DNA of 64,000 nucleotides from JAWSVE01 sp050789445 (GCA_050789445.1 JAILXR010000001.1:1178001-1242000); one strand, 5' to 3'. Positions 9,252 to 18,891 are shown, counted from the stretch's first letter. Notes: generated by a model not told the origin, from the letters alone. A program made the numbers and translations.

Positions 9252-10724
9252 TTACTTAATTTCTGGTATACGAGCAACCATTCTCAATGAAGTAGTTAAC
9301 TCTTCCATTTGCAACCAAGGACGCAGCCATGCAACTGCATTGTACGAACCTGGTTTTCCTGGAACTGGTTTAACTTCTATTTTTGCTTCACGAAGCGGGT
9401 ATTGAGCGCGCATATCTTGACCGCCCTCTTCACTTGCGTTGACATAATTGTTAATCCAACGATTTAACCAGTGCTGCATATCTTCAGATTCCATGAAGCT
9501 ACCGACTTTATCGCGAGCCATTACTTTTAGGTAATGAGCAATTCTTGAAGTCGCCATCACATAAGGTAATCGTGAAGAAATAGCGGCATTTGCTGTCGCT
9601 TCAGGACGATCATAAACTTGAGATTTTTGAGCAGTTTGTCCGCCAAAAAATACAGCGTAATCTGTATTTTTATAGTGAGACAATGGCATGAAACCTAAAC
9701 CACTTAATTCAGCTTCGCGTCTGTCTGTTACAGAAATTTCCGTAGGACATTGCATATCCACGTCGCCGTCATCTGTTATCGACAAATGAACAGGTAGGTC
9801 ATTCACTCGACCGCCGCCTTCAGCACCACGAATCGCTGTACACCAACCAGAGTCTGCAAACGCATTAGTTAGACGAGCGCCAAGAACATAAGCCGCATTT
9901 GACCAGCAATACTGTTCGCCTGTTGGCTTTTCACCAGCTGGCATTTCTTCATAACCAAACTCTTCGATTTGTTTTGTTGCTTCGCCATAAGGCAAGCGTG
10001 AAAGCACTCTAGGCATTGTTAAGTTAACAAAACGGGAATCTTCTGAATCACGGAATGAACGCCACTTAGTGTATTCAGCCGAATCGAAGATTTTTGAAAG
10101 ATCTCTTGGCTTAGACAATTCAGACCAATCATCAAAACCAATTAAGTTAGGATCAGCAGCTGTTAAGAAAGGACAAAATGCAGCAGCAGCAACATTCGAC
10201 ATATTACTTAAAAACTCGATATCATCTGGATGATTAGTAAATTGATAATCACCAATTAACGCACCATAAGGCTCACCACCTGGAGTACCAAATTCATTTT
10301 CATACAATTTTTTGAACGTTTGGCTTTGATCAAATTCAACAGCACGCTCTAAATCTTTAGAGACTTCTTTTTTGGTTCCATTCATCACTTTTAGTTTTAG
10401 TGATGTACTGGTTTCACTGTTCATAACGAGATAGTTAATACCTCTCCATGAGCCTTCAAGTTCTTGGAATTTTTTCTGATGCATCACTTCGCGCAATTGC
10501 TCGCTGATCGCGGCATCAATTGCATCAATCGCTTTACGAAATGTCACCATCAAATTTTTATTCCAAGTGACGGTACCTTTCATCGCTTCTTCAGTCAGCG
10601 TTTTAAGTAATGCTTGTGCTTCTTCAGAATCGGTTTGTTTTGTCGCTTGAATCGCTTGGTCAAGCAAACTAACTGACTCAGCCTGAGCGTTTTGTGCGTT
10701 TGTATCTAAAACTGCTTCACTCAT
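9252..10724 (-). CDS. tssC: TssC (VipB), T6SS sheath large subunit
   Basis: TssC pairs with TssB to form the contractile sheath around the Hcp tube. The protein is 490 residues from ATG 10724, beginning MSEAVLDTNAQNAQ. Family blocks include ELEGSWRGINYLVMN, AVEFDQSQTFKKLYENEFGTPGGEPYGALIGDYQF and a C-terminal REAKIEVKPVPGKPG followed by YNAVAWLRPWLQ. An in-frame upstream extension to 10748 exists, but the AAGGAG at 10732-10737 selects 10724. The gene starts 4 bases after the tssB stop. Confidence 0.97.
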   Translation of the reverse strand: MSEAVLDTNAQNAQAESVSLLDQAIQATKQTDSEEAQALLKTLTEEAMKGTVTWNKNLMVTFRKAIDAIDAAISEQLREVMHQKKFQELEGSWRGINYLVMNSETSTSLKLKVMNGTKKEVSKDLERAVEFDQSQTFKKLYENEFGTPGGEPYGALIGDYQFTNHPDDIEFLSNMSNVAAAAFCPFLTAADPNLIGFDDWSELSKPRDLSKIFDSAEYTKWRSFRDSEDSRFVNLTMPRVLSRLPYGEATKQIEEFGYEEMPAGEKPTGEQYCWSNAAYVLGARLTNAFADSGWCTAIRGAEGGGRVNDLPVHLSITDDGDVDMQCPTEISVTDRREAELSGLGFMPLSHYKNTDYAVFFGGQTAQKSQVYDRPEATANAAISSRLPYVMATSRIAHYLKVMARDKVGSFMESEDMQHWLNRWINNYVNASEEGGQDMRAQYPLREAKIEVKPVPGKPGSYNAVAWLRPWLQMEELTTSLRMVARIPEIK

Positions 10725-10728
10725 ATCA

Positions 10729-11229
10729 TTACTCCTTATCAACGCCAACCGCTTCGGCTAGCTCATTTAAATCAGCTTCATTGTTTAATACTCGCTCTAA
10801 AATACTTTCTAACTCTTCAGAACGATCTGCTTTTGTTGATAGATCTCTTAGCTTATTACGCGTATCTAACAATTTTTTAAGTGGCTCTACTTGGTTAACA
10901 ATAGCGGCCGGCTCAAAGTCATCCATTGACTCGAACTTAAGATTGACAGCAAATTCACTATCGTCACCGGCAATCGTATTTTTAACTTTCAACTGAAGAC
11001 CAGGTGTCATGCTTTTTAACACCTCATCAAAATTGTCTCGGTCAATTTGTACAAAGCGACGATCTTTTAACGGTTTTAGTGGTGCTGTTGGATCACCAGA
11101 AAAATCTCCCATAACACCGACAACAAAAGGTAATTCCTTTTGTACTGTTGCACCTTCTGTTTCAACATCGTAGCTAATATGAACTCGTGGCTTGCGCACG
11201 CGATTTAATTTTTTGTGGATACTTTCCAT
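10729..11229 (-). CDS. tssB: TssB (VipA), T6SS sheath small subunit
   Basis: TssB is the small sheath subunit that interlocks with TssC. The 166-residue protein opens MESIHKKLNRVRKPRVHISYD and has the diagnostic ELPFVVGVMGDFSGDP, the KDRRFVQIDRDNFDEVL block, and the C-terminal helical part LKKLLDTRNKLRDLSTK. Length and order match the family. The gap to tssA is 113 bases, and tssC follows with only 4 bases between. Confidence 0.97.
   Translation of the reverse strand: MESIHKKLNRVRKPRVHISYDVETEGATVQKELPFVVGVMGDFSGDPTAPLKPLKDRRFVQIDRDNFDEVLKSMTPGLQLKVKNTIAGDDSEFAVNLKFESMDDFEPAAIVNQVEPLKKLLDTRNKLRDLSTKADRSEELESILERVLNNEADLNELAEAVGVDKE
10732..10737 (-). promoter_or_regulatory. tssC ribosome binding site inside the end of tssB
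   Basis: AAGGAG on the minus strand spans the last codons of tssB, 7 bases before ATG 10724. It fixes the tssC start and shows tight tssB-tssC coupling. Confidence 0.75.
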
Positions 11230-11342
11230 AATAGTTTCCTTTTTTTACCTTAATTTGTAGTTAAGTCTTGGTTTATGGTGAGTTAATAACGTTGTTAAAT
11301 TCATACTTAAATTTATGTTTCAGGTTGGTAGCTTTCAAGCAC

Positions 11343-12452
11343 TTACTCTTTTACATTCGATGATATTCCTGACAAGTTTTGATATTTCTTTCGTGCAGAC
11401 TCATCTGGAATCAACTCTTGAATAAGATCCGTCAAAGACATACCACTCCATCGAATTATTTGCTCTACAGAATATGAAATGGGTGAATGGGGCTCTGTTT
11501 TACGAAAAAAATCAGCGATGTCACGTAACAGCCTCAACGCATCTTGCCGATCATTAATCAGCGCGTCTGTAAAACCACTGTTTGAGTGACTCTTTCCATT
11601 TCCATTTACATTCTCTGTTTCTTCATTTTCCATAATGACCTCTTCGCGCTTTAAACGATCACCCGCGATATAGGTTAAAACTTGTTGGCAATCCTTCAGC
11701 GAATCTAAGATTTTTGCTGATGGCTGTGGATCATCACGACAATAATTATCAACAGCAGCTTGAAATGATTCGAATGCTGTAATCGATGCTTCTATATCAG
11801 ACTGAATTTTATGAATAAAGGCATCGGTGGTTTCTGCAACGATCTGGTTAAGCTGATCTCTTGAAACCCCACCCTGCTTTAAACGAGCTTCTCTCTTTTC
11901 CAAATCGCCGATACGTTCGATATCAAAAACTTGCTCACATTGCCATGCAGCCAATGGCCCAGGAATACTGCCTTCGGTCAAAGGAATAGATTTAATTGGC
12001 GCTATCAAGGCCCCTTCTCCACCGTAGCCATTTAATCCAATCAATGAAGCCAACTGTGTAGAAACACCGTCTTCATCCGGTACAGGAAATAAATTTTCAC
12101 CGTATTGAATGATCATCTGAGAAGCTAATGTGAAACCAGCTGCTATACCATCAAAACCATAGCAGCGTGTTAGAGCCTCTACATACCAAGCAACAACATC
12201 AACATCTTTACTTTCCGTCGCCAACACATTGGGCGCAATTTCTAGAATTTTTTTCCAATCAGGCAAACTAAAATATGACGTTTCACCATTAGCTAATGCT
12301 GTTCGCTCATTATTTCTCGCTAAGGTTCTTGCATCCCGTAAAACTTGGTAACTCGACGCTGGAGAAATATCTGAACGTAAATCAGTGCCAACACCGCCAT
12401 CGATGGGTGCCAACAATTCGTTCATTGTTTCATTTGTGATACACACTGCCAC
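11343..12452 (-). CDS. tssA: TssA (ImpA family), T6SS baseplate/cap protein
   Basis: TssA proteins prime and cap the growing tail tube-sheath. The 369-residue protein has the ImpA N-terminal domain (NELLAPIDGGVGTDLRSD, the VLRDARTLARNNER block, a PDWKKILEIAP segment, then VVAWYVEALTRCYGFDGIAAG). A C-terminal VasL-type region ends in ISYSVEQIIRWSGMSLTDLI. The start is uncertain. GTG at 12452 has an AAAAGG about 9 bases upstream, whereas ATG at 12425 (MNELLAP) matches many homologues but lacks a clear ribosome site. It begins 22 bases after the kinase gene. Confidence 0.93.
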   Translation of the reverse strand: MAVCITNETMNELLAPIDGGVGTDLRSDISPASSYQVLRDARTLARNNERTALANGETSYFSLPDWKKILEIAPNVLATESKDVDVVAWYVEALTRCYGFDGIAAGFTLASQMIIQYGENLFPVPDEDGVSTQLASLIGLNGYGGEGALIAPIKSIPLTEGSIPGPLAAWQCEQVFDIERIGDLEKREARLKQGGVSRDQLNQIVAETTDAFIHKIQSDIEASITAFESFQAAVDNYCRDDPQPSAKILDSLKDCQQVLTYIAGDRLKREEVIMENEETENVNGNGKSHSNSGFTDALINDRQDALRLLRDIADFFRKTEPHSPISYSVEQIIRWSGMSLTDLIQELIPDESARKKYQNLSGISSNVKE

Positions 12453-12474
12453 TCAGTAACCTTTTACCCTTAAT

Positions 12475-14538
12475 CTAATGACGTTGTTCGATTTTTAATT
12501 CTGCTAGAAGTGCATCAAGGCTGTTAGCCCCTCTTCTATTACTTTTATTTCGGTAATATTTAATCTTGTTATTGATTTTAACTACAAGATTGTTTTTCGT
12601 AGTGGTGACGATATCCATTGATGTAGATAAATAAAATTTATCGATACCGTTAAATAATGTTTCTTTTAACAACATTAGATCTTTATCTGTCCATACTGTG
12701 CTGATGCGCTTGTTGAGATCATTAAAATATGGAGCAACGAAAAACTTCATCGTTAACTGTGGGTATTCATCGTAATTACGCTCTGATCCCGCGTAGTCCA
12801 CCCACTCTTGTGCACCGATCACATATCCCTTATCGATAACTCTCCACACATCCCTAAATTCATTCAGATCTTCGAACATTAATGAAAATTCAAATAACTG
12901 ACTGACACTAACGACATCTAAATCTTCAATTGCTTCAAGCACTAAGGATTGATATTTTTCAACAACCGTCCTGTCAGGCATAAAATCTTCTATATTTTTA
13001 TTGCCTGACCGACGAAGTAACGCCATTGCCGATTGAATTTCACTGGCGCTTTGTTGAGAAAAATCAGTTTTCATCCAAGCCTGATCTAATGAAAATCGGC
13101 TGGTATCTCTAAGTTGAGATGATTCCACATTCAAACTTTCTAATGTTTTTGCTAACACTAAAGAATCTGGGTAAATATTTTGGGCTTTATTAAGCAACAA
13201 TTTTAATTCACTAAACTCTGTTGTTGCTTCCATTGGGTCAACTTTAGCAATAGTTTCATTCACTCTTGTCTCTAATGTGTTTACGATTCCATTTTGTAGC
13301 TGCGACAGAGCACTCATTTTTTGAGCGGGCGAATAACTATCGAACACCTGTAATTCAGACAACTGCTCTAAAGGGGTTATTTTTTTTAACGCCTCAAGGG
13401 TGGACTGAAACCTCTGATCTTGTCGATAAAACGCTGCGTGCTTGACTGACTCTACGTTTTCCGACTTAATCTCATTAACACTCCACACACCAAGTAAACC
13501 TGCACCAACAAGCAGAACGAGAGATAAAACTAAGTAGCTCCAGAAATATCGCGCATGATGAAACAAACCAATGAAACGCTTAATGGATTTTGTTCTTTCT
13601 CTTCCGTCAAGCGCTAAGCCTTTTTTCAACACTTGCCATTGCCAAAACCCAACTTCGCGAGGTTTGATTAATCGAAATTCTTTATCGATTATATTAGTTG
13701 GCTTTCGTCCGTAAGGATGCTTACCGGCTAATATTTCATAAGTGATACAAGCAAAAGAAAAAACATCATCACTGGCAGAAGCAGGCTTATCCAAAATGGT
13801 TTCAGGACTAGCGTAGGCTAGCGTGTAACCGTAGAAGGAAACACTCTCATCATGTTGCTTACCACTTCGTTTTGATTGGCTATTCTGCTCAATCAGCGTT
13901 CGCGCAGTAGCGAAATCAATAACTTTTATCTGACCCGTTTCCGTTTTTAAAATATTGCTAGGCTTCACGTCAGAATGAACGACACCTTGATCATGCGCAG
14001 ATTGAAGCGCAGCAGCCACCGCCTTGAGAAGACTAATCGCTAATCGATACTGCAATTTTTTATTCGGTAAACGCTGGATATAATGAGCGAGCGACTCCCC
14101 GTCAATCAACTCCATTGTGACAAAACTAATGTCACCATCTCGGTGATAGTCAAACACTTTCAAAATATTCTGATGCGAAAGATGGCGCGTCGTTAACGCC
14201 TCATGTAAAACCAATTGATGATTGTCATCAACGCTGTCGACATCATTACAAATAATTTTTACAGCAATATGACTTTGATTTTCATTTCCCCCTAGCACCG
14301 CGAGCATGTCACGAGCACGATAGATGTAAGAGGCGCCACCTTGAGCGATAACACGCATCAACATGTATCGGTTAAGCAGAACCGTGCCTTCCGGTAAAAA
14401 AGCGGAATGGTTGTTATCAGAAAAGGGGGTACTGGAAGTGACTTGCTGATTCAATTCATGCGCATTCGCACCTGAATTTTTTTTATCAGAAACCAAAGAT
14501 GTTGTTACTGCTTCCATACAATAAAGTACCAATTCCAT
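12475..14538 (-). CDS. ppkA: PpkA-like membrane Ser/Thr protein kinase of the T6SS
   Basis: Eukaryotic-type kinase expected to drive threonine-phosphorylation control of the T6SS, opposed by the PP2C phosphatase at 24965. The kinase domain (about residues 50-310) has a glycine loop (IAQGGASYIYRARD), the ATP lysine in AVKIIC, a catalytic HSDVKPSNIL near residue 185 and IDFATA near 207. The last two differ from the usual HRD and DFG. One transmembrane segment (FWSYLVLSLVLLVGAGLLG, about 330-352) precedes a roughly 330-residue periplasmic domain that I do not recognise. It is the first gene of the minus-strand set. ATG 14517 is a possible alternative start, and neither has a good ribosome site. 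Confidence 0.9.
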   Translation of the reverse strand: MELVLYCMEAVTTSLVSDKKNSGANAHELNQQVTSSTPFSDNNHSAFLPEGTVLLNRYMLMRVIAQGGASYIYRARDMLAVLGGNENQSHIAVKIICNDVDSVDDNHQLVLHEALTTRHLSHQNILKVFDYHRDGDISFVTMELIDGESLAHYIQRLPNKKLQYRLAISLLKAVAAALQSAHDQGVVHSDVKPSNILKTETGQIKVIDFATARTLIEQNSQSKRSGKQHDESVSFYGYTLAYASPETILDKPASASDDVFSFACITYEILAGKHPYGRKPTNIIDKEFRLIKPREVGFWQWQVLKKGLALDGRERTKSIKRFIGLFHHARYFWSYLVLSLVLLVGAGLLGVWSVNEIKSENVESVKHAAFYRQDQRFQSTLEALKKITPLEQLSELQVFDSYSPAQKMSALSQLQNGIVNTLETRVNETIAKVDPMEATTEFSELKLLLNKAQNIYPDSLVLAKTLESLNVESSQLRDTSRFSLDQAWMKTDFSQQSASEIQSAMALLRRSGNKNIEDFMPDRTVVEKYQSLVLEAIEDLDVVSVSQLFEFSLMFEDLNEFRDVWRVIDKGYVIGAQEWVDYAGSERNYDEYPQLTMKFFVAPYFNDLNKRISTVWTDKDLMLLKETLFNGIDKFYLSTSMDIVTTTKNNLVVKINNKIKYYRNKSNRRGANSLDALLAELKIEQRH

Positions 14539-14610
14539 TTAGTGATCTAGTGTGGCGTTTCTAGATCAGGCGTAACAATAGCAATTAATGACATTAAAAG
14601 TCTAGAGGAC

Positions 14611-14633
14611 AAACTCTCAACCTTTGAGAGTTT
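14611..14633. repeat. 10-bp perfect inverted repeat upstream of the ppkA-like gene
   Basis: AAACTCTCAA (14611-14620) and TTGAGAGTTT (14624-14633) form a perfect dyad with a 3-base centre, 73 bases upstream of the kinase start. No U-tract follows on either strand, so it is more likely an operator or 5' leader hairpin than a terminator. Confidence 0.6.
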
Positions 14634-14634
14634 G

Positions 14635-14653
14635 CTGTTCACTTAAAGAACAG
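14635..14653. repeat. CTGTTC/GAACAG inverted repeat upstream of the ppkA-like gene
   Basis: CTGTTC (14635-14640) and GAACAG (14648-14653) are separated by 7 AT-rich bases, starting one base after the neighbouring dyad. The size and spacing suit a dimeric regulator site. Which regulator, if any, cannot be told. Confidence 0.45.
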
Positions 14654-15403
14654 TTTCAACACGACCCATGCTGTAATTTCGCTAAGAATAATTCAAGTGT
14701 CAGAATATAGTGCTCAAAAATCATTCTACAAAGAGAAAAAAAATATACATTTTTAATCTGTGAAGAAGCTCTCATTTTGTTTTTACGATTTCTTTGCAGC
14801 TAGTAGAAATTAATCACTATGTGATACATTCCAGCGAAAGTTTACAGTAGTTTTACAAAGCTAACTTGATCTGTTTTTCAGTGCTTATGATTGTTTTTTA
14901 ATCTCGTGGTTTAAATAACGGCAACTAAAGTAATCAATGTAACAAAAAAAGCTACAATAATGTGCTCAGAATTCAAGCTGGGGATCAATCTAGAACCCAG
15001 TTAATATTCTATTAAGTCAATTAGATAGAACTCATAACTAGAATTGGAATCATATTTAAGCTTTCAAGATTTTTAAATTTTCAGTCAGTCTTTTTTAGAT
15101 GCAGTGTTTGCCTAACAAAGAGCTTGTAAGATATATCGCACAAAAATGCTCATAAAGCTCCTACGAGAATTAAGAGATATTGTTTTTTTTCGATCAGTAA
15201 ATTTGCATAACACGAGTTACAATACGGTGCTTACATAAACACCTACACGAAAACCTACATAGCCACATACACCTAGACCCATTCTTAAGTATGAGGGCCA
15301 GTACTAATTGTTAACGCATTTAATCTGCATGCTTCTATTCTAAAGCTGCGCCAATTGAGTTTTATTGATGTATAGGAACGACTTACCTCAAGGACAAGAG
15401 AAT

Positions 15404-15408
15404 GAGGA
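15404..15408 (+). promoter_or_regulatory. Ribosome binding site that fixes the tagH start
   Basis: GAGGA lies 7 bases before ATG 15416. It supports that start over in-frame TTG 15365 or ATG 15368, which lack such a site. Confidence 0.6.
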
Positions 15409-15415
15409 ATCAAGA

Positions 15416-16699
15416 ATGAATCTTGAGCTCATCACTATTAACGATGGCAACCCTTCAGCTAAAGAGCTTCGAAAAACATTCGATAACGATGGCGGCACCA
15501 TAGGTCGCGATTCCAGCTGTGACTTCATCTTGCCTTGTAATGAAAAATTAGTTTCTCGCGTTCATGCAGAAATTAATTTTCAAAATGGCCAATTCCGTAT
15601 TCGCGATTCAAGTGCGAATGGCGTGTTTATCAACGCCATGTTAGAGCCAGTTGGACATGGTAATACACATGAGCTCAGTCATGGCGATGTCATTGGTATT
15701 GGTAACCATGCGCTAAAAGTCGTAGTGACAGATAAAAATTCGTCCCACAAAGATTTCCCAAGCCATGAAGATCAACTACTCGCTGCCGTATCACCGAACA
15801 CCTCCTCTTCAGTTGATAGCAATTACTCTCTGGTTGACAACAATCCACCCAAAGCCACTGTCCATCAATTACATACAACGCCTTTGGAAAATGACTTTAA
15901 TGATCTCTCACCCCAGATTAAGAAGAACATTTCAGATTTGGGCGATTCAAACGACAATTTTGTGGCGCCTAAATTCACTATTCCTCAGGATTGGGACCTA
16001 GAACTCAACGGCATCAACAGCGATCCCGCTTTATCGCCCCCAAAAGTAAATACGCCACGTTTTAATGAACAAGAAAACAATCTTATTGAAAGGCTCTTAC
16101 AAGGGCTCGGTGCTGACAAGCTAGTTGCCTCAAATCAAATCACGCCTGAGATGATGACAGTAATAGGAAGAACATTACGCATCGCCATTAATGGGACGCT
16201 GAATAATCGTCAAAAACTCCAAGAAACTAAGAGTGCATTATCCTTAGATGAAATTACTGTTGCTCGCCAAATGGAATCTGATGCACTGAGTGAAATACCG
16301 TCTATCGACGTATTTATCAAAACATTGGTTGACCCTCATAATAAATTGCACACTCAGCTTCCTCAGCTACTTGCTAATAGCTACATCCAATCGGCAGAGG
16401 ATCAAAAAGATATTTACGAGGGAATTGACTTTGTAAAAGAACAATTGGAAGAAGGCTTATCACCCACGGCGATTGAAGCGGCTTACCAACAACACTTACA
16501 ACTTGAAGCACAATCAGCACCACCTCTTAACAAACTGGGTGAAAAATTTTCTCAAAATGCAAAGAAATGGAATTTTTATCGGCATCACTGGAAGAAGATT
16601 TGCGATGGTGTGACAAAGAATATTCACAAACACTTCGAAAGTAAAATATTACTTGCTCACGCCAAGCGCATTAGAGATAAAAATAATGCGAACAAATAA
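15416..16699 (+). CDS. tagH: TagH (Fha/ImpI), FHA-domain T6SS regulator
   Basis: FHA proteins read phosphothreonine and activate T6SS assembly downstream of PpkA. The 427-residue protein starts MNLELITINDGNPS. Its FHA domain (about residues 1-100) has the core motifs GTIGRDSSCDFILP, SRVHAEI and RDSSANGVFIN. A Ser/Pro-rich linker follows, then the TagH C-terminal helical domain (VIGRTLRIAINGTLNNRQKL and FYRHHWKKICDGVTKNIHKHF). It is the first gene of the plus-strand set and overlaps tssJ by 14 bases. Its likely partner is the repeated TVIKPR region of TssL. Confidence 0.94.
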   Translation: MNLELITINDGNPSAKELRKTFDNDGGTIGRDSSCDFILPCNEKLVSRVHAEINFQNGQFRIRDSSANGVFINAMLEPVGHGNTHELSHGDVIGIGNHALKVVVTDKNSSHKDFPSHEDQLLAAVSPNTSSSVDSNYSLVDNNPPKATVHQLHTTPLENDFNDLSPQIKKNISDLGDSNDNFVAPKFTIPQDWDLELNGINSDPALSPPKVNTPRFNEQENNLIERLLQGLGADKLVASNQITPEMMTVIGRTLRIAINGTLNNRQKLQETKSALSLDEITVARQMESDALSEIPSIDVFIKTLVDPHNKLHTQLPQLLANSYIQSAEDQKDIYEGIDFVKEQLEEGLSPTAIEAAYQQHLQLEAQSAPPLNKLGEKFSQNAKKWNFYRHHWKKICDGVTKNIHKHFESKILLAHAKRIRDKNNANK

Positions 16700-17444
16700 C
16701 GTGTTTCGTGGCATCACAACTGATGTGCATTCTTTCTTCTTTTCTTTCTATAGGAAGATTTTTTTTGTATCACTATTGCTAATCTTCTTGATGATCGGCG
16801 GCTGCACAGCACCTAACTATGTTTGGCCTCCCTATGACAAGATCACGCTTTACGCCAATCCTAACGTAAACCCTGATGACAATAACCGCCCGTCGCCTAT
16901 CAGAATAAAAATTTACGAGCTAGCCGCTAGAACGACATTTGATAATTTAGATTTTCAAGGCTTATTCATCAACGGATCGACTTTACTCAGCGATGAATTA
17001 ATTTCAGAAGAAACATTTGTCATTCAGCCAAACGAAACACTAAGTCATAAGATTGGACTCAGCAAAGCAGCAACTCATATCGCTATAGTTGCTGCTTACA
17101 GAAAAATAGACGAAGCACGCTGGAAGCACATCTATCCAGTCAAGTCTTATGGCTACTACAAGCACGCCATTGAATTTACTAACGATGCGATCGAAATAAA
17201 AAAGTCCGAAAGATCAAATAAAAGCGAAGAACCTAACGAGCAAAAGCGTGCGAGAAACCCACGAAAAGATAGAAATGAAAAAAGCACAACGAAAACGACA
17301 TTACCAAATCAAGATAATCAAAATTCTGATTTTTCTGAATTCAAAAAGACCTCTGACAAAAAAAATGCTGAACATCCAATAAAAACTGATGTGATTGAAG
17401 ATGATACCGAAAAAAACCGACACGAAAAAGTGCATCAAACTTAG
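16686..17444 (+). CDS. tssJ: TssJ (VasD), outer-membrane lipoprotein of the T6SS membrane complex
   Basis: TssJ anchors TssM to the outer membrane. From ATG 16686 (MRTNNVFRG) the protein has 252 residues. A signal segment (IFFVSLLLIFLM) ends in a lipobox IGGC with the lipidated cysteine at residue 40, so the n-region is longer than usual. The mature domain shows TLYANPNVNPDDNNRPSPI, RIKIYELAARTTFDNLDF and IAIVAAYRKIDEARW, all typical of TssJ. About 85 residues after this core are a charged Lys/Glu/Asn-rich tail not normal for the family. A start at 16653 is possible but lies deeper inside tagH. Confidence 0.9.
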   Translation: MRTNNVFRGITTDVHSFFFSFYRKIFFVSLLLIFLMIGGCTAPNYVWPPYDKITLYANPNVNPDDNNRPSPIRIKIYELAARTTFDNLDFQGLFINGSTLLSDELISEETFVIQPNETLSHKIGLSKAATHIAIVAAYRKIDEARWKHIYPVKSYGYYKHAIEFTNDAIEIKKSERSNKSEEPNEQKRARNPRKDRNEKSTTKTTLPNQDNQNSDFSEFKKTSDKKNAEHPIKTDVIEDDTEKNRHEKVHQT

Positions 17445-17556
17445 TCAACTTAACTCAATCTATTATCAGAACAGCTTTTGAATTTAGAGCGGCTTTAATA
17501 TAATTAAAAAGTTTAATCTACGCTCAACAAACAGAATACTTAACACGGTACACACA

Positions 17557-18891
17557 ATGAAAAACAACAAAATCGCATGGATGGAAAGCCAATACCTCTT
17601 TCCCCAGCACTTTCAACAGCAAGAGCGTTACTTCGAATCTTTGTTAGAACAGCGCACAAAATCAATTCGCGATTTTATTTGGGGATTTGATCAACTTCAA
17701 ATAGACACTAGCTTATTGACCGATACACGCATTGGATTACTGTCAGCGAAAGGAATCATGACTGATGGATGCCCTTTTGAGCTTCCTCATACAGCTGCAT
17801 TACCCACGCCGTTACTGGTTGATAAACAAATCAAAAACCAACTCGTTTATTTGGTACTTCCTCTTTACCAACCTGGTTCGAAATATATTGAAACTAATAC
17901 AACCAATGACAGCATTGCTCGTTTTCGATTACAAGAATTAGAAATTTTTGATTATTGTTCTGACAATACAAATCTAGAAAAAGTCGAAAGTGCCGCTTTG
18001 CAATTTCGCTTCGCTTTAGAAAGTGACGAATTAGGTGGTTTTAGCTGTTTACCAATCGCTAAAATAATTGAAGTAACGCAGGAAGGCGCCATCATTCTCG
18101 ATAAAAAATATATTCCTCCATCTTTGTCTGTAAAATCAAACAATACATTACGATCTTACTTACAAGATGTTATTGGCATGCTACACCAACGCGGTGATGC
18201 CCTTTCTCACCGCTTTAGCTCTTCGACACAAGAAGGTGGTTCTGCCGCCATTGCAGACTTTATGTTGTTGCAGTTAGTTAACCGCTGCGAACCGATACTT
18301 AAACATCTATCGTCAATCCAGCAAACACACCCTGAAGAACTGTACAAAACATTTGTGGGCCTTTCAGGTGAGCTTTCAACATTTACAACAAAAAATAAAC
18401 GCCCACTTGAAACATCAATATACGATCATAACAATTTATATTTATCGTTTAATCCAGTGATGGAAAATTTAAACAAACAATTATCCGTCGTGCTCGAACA
18501 AACCGCTATTTCAATACCTGTAGAAAAACGCCAATACGGCATTCATGTTTCTCGATTAGCTGATCGCAGTTTACTCACACAAGCTCGATTTGTAATTGCC
18601 ATTAATGCAGATTTACCCTCTGACAAACTACGTGAATATTTACCCAACCATATAAAAATAGGATCAGTTGAAACTATTCGTGATTTGGTTAACAACCAAT
18701 TAACAGGCATCACATTATCAGCACTTCCTGTGGCACCACGGGAAATTCCTTATCATGCAGGATTTATTTATTTCGAATTAAATGCGAAAGGTGAACAATG
18801 GCAATCACTGCAATCCTCCGGTGGTTTTGCTTTTCATATTGCCGGTGATTTACCACAGCTTGCGGTTGAGTTTTGGGGAATACGCTCTTAA
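17557..18891 (+). CDS. tssK: TssK (VasE/ImpJ), T6SS baseplate-membrane complex adaptor
   Basis: TssK links the baseplate to the TssJLM membrane complex. The 444-residue protein opens MKNNKIAWMESQYLFPQHFQQQERY, a near-perfect family signature, and includes LPLYQPGSKY, a GMLHQRGDALSHRF block and the C-terminal REIPYHAGFIYFELNAKGEQW. The length is normal. It lies 112 bases after tssJ and 141 before tssL. Confidence 0.96.
   Translation: MKNNKIAWMESQYLFPQHFQQQERYFESLLEQRTKSIRDFIWGFDQLQIDTSLLTDTRIGLLSAKGIMTDGCPFELPHTAALPTPLLVDKQIKNQLVYLVLPLYQPGSKYIETNTTNDSIARFRLQELEIFDYCSDNTNLEKVESAALQFRFALESDELGGFSCLPIAKIIEVTQEGAIILDKKYIPPSLSVKSNNTLRSYLQDVIGMLHQRGDALSHRFSSSTQEGGSAAIADFMLLQLVNRCEPILKHLSSIQQTHPEELYKTFVGLSGELSTFTTKNKRPLETSIYDHNNLYLSFNPVMENLNKQLSVVLEQTAISIPVEKRQYGIHVSRLADRSLLTQARFVIAINADLPSDKLREYLPNHIKIGSVETIRDLVNNQLTGITLSALPVAPREIPYHAGFIYFELNAKGEQWQSLQSSGGFAFHIAGDLPQLAVEFWGIRS

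Larger units (their letters stand above)
14539..15415. other. Divergent intergenic region between the two T6SS gene sets
   Basis: AT-rich, non-coding region of about 0.85 kb that must hold promoters for both T6SS gene sets. The part next to the kinase gene has two adjacent perfect inverted repeats (separate entries). A TATATT on the minus strand near 14705 could be a -10 box but has no convincing -35. No clear sigma-54 element was found by eye. The remainder shows no recognisable gene or RNA. Confidence 0.6.

Noticed and set aside
15000..15364. Sigma-54 promoter for the plus-strand T6SS genes
   Set aside because: Some T6SSs use sigma-54, but no GG-N10-GC element with acceptable flanks was found by eye.
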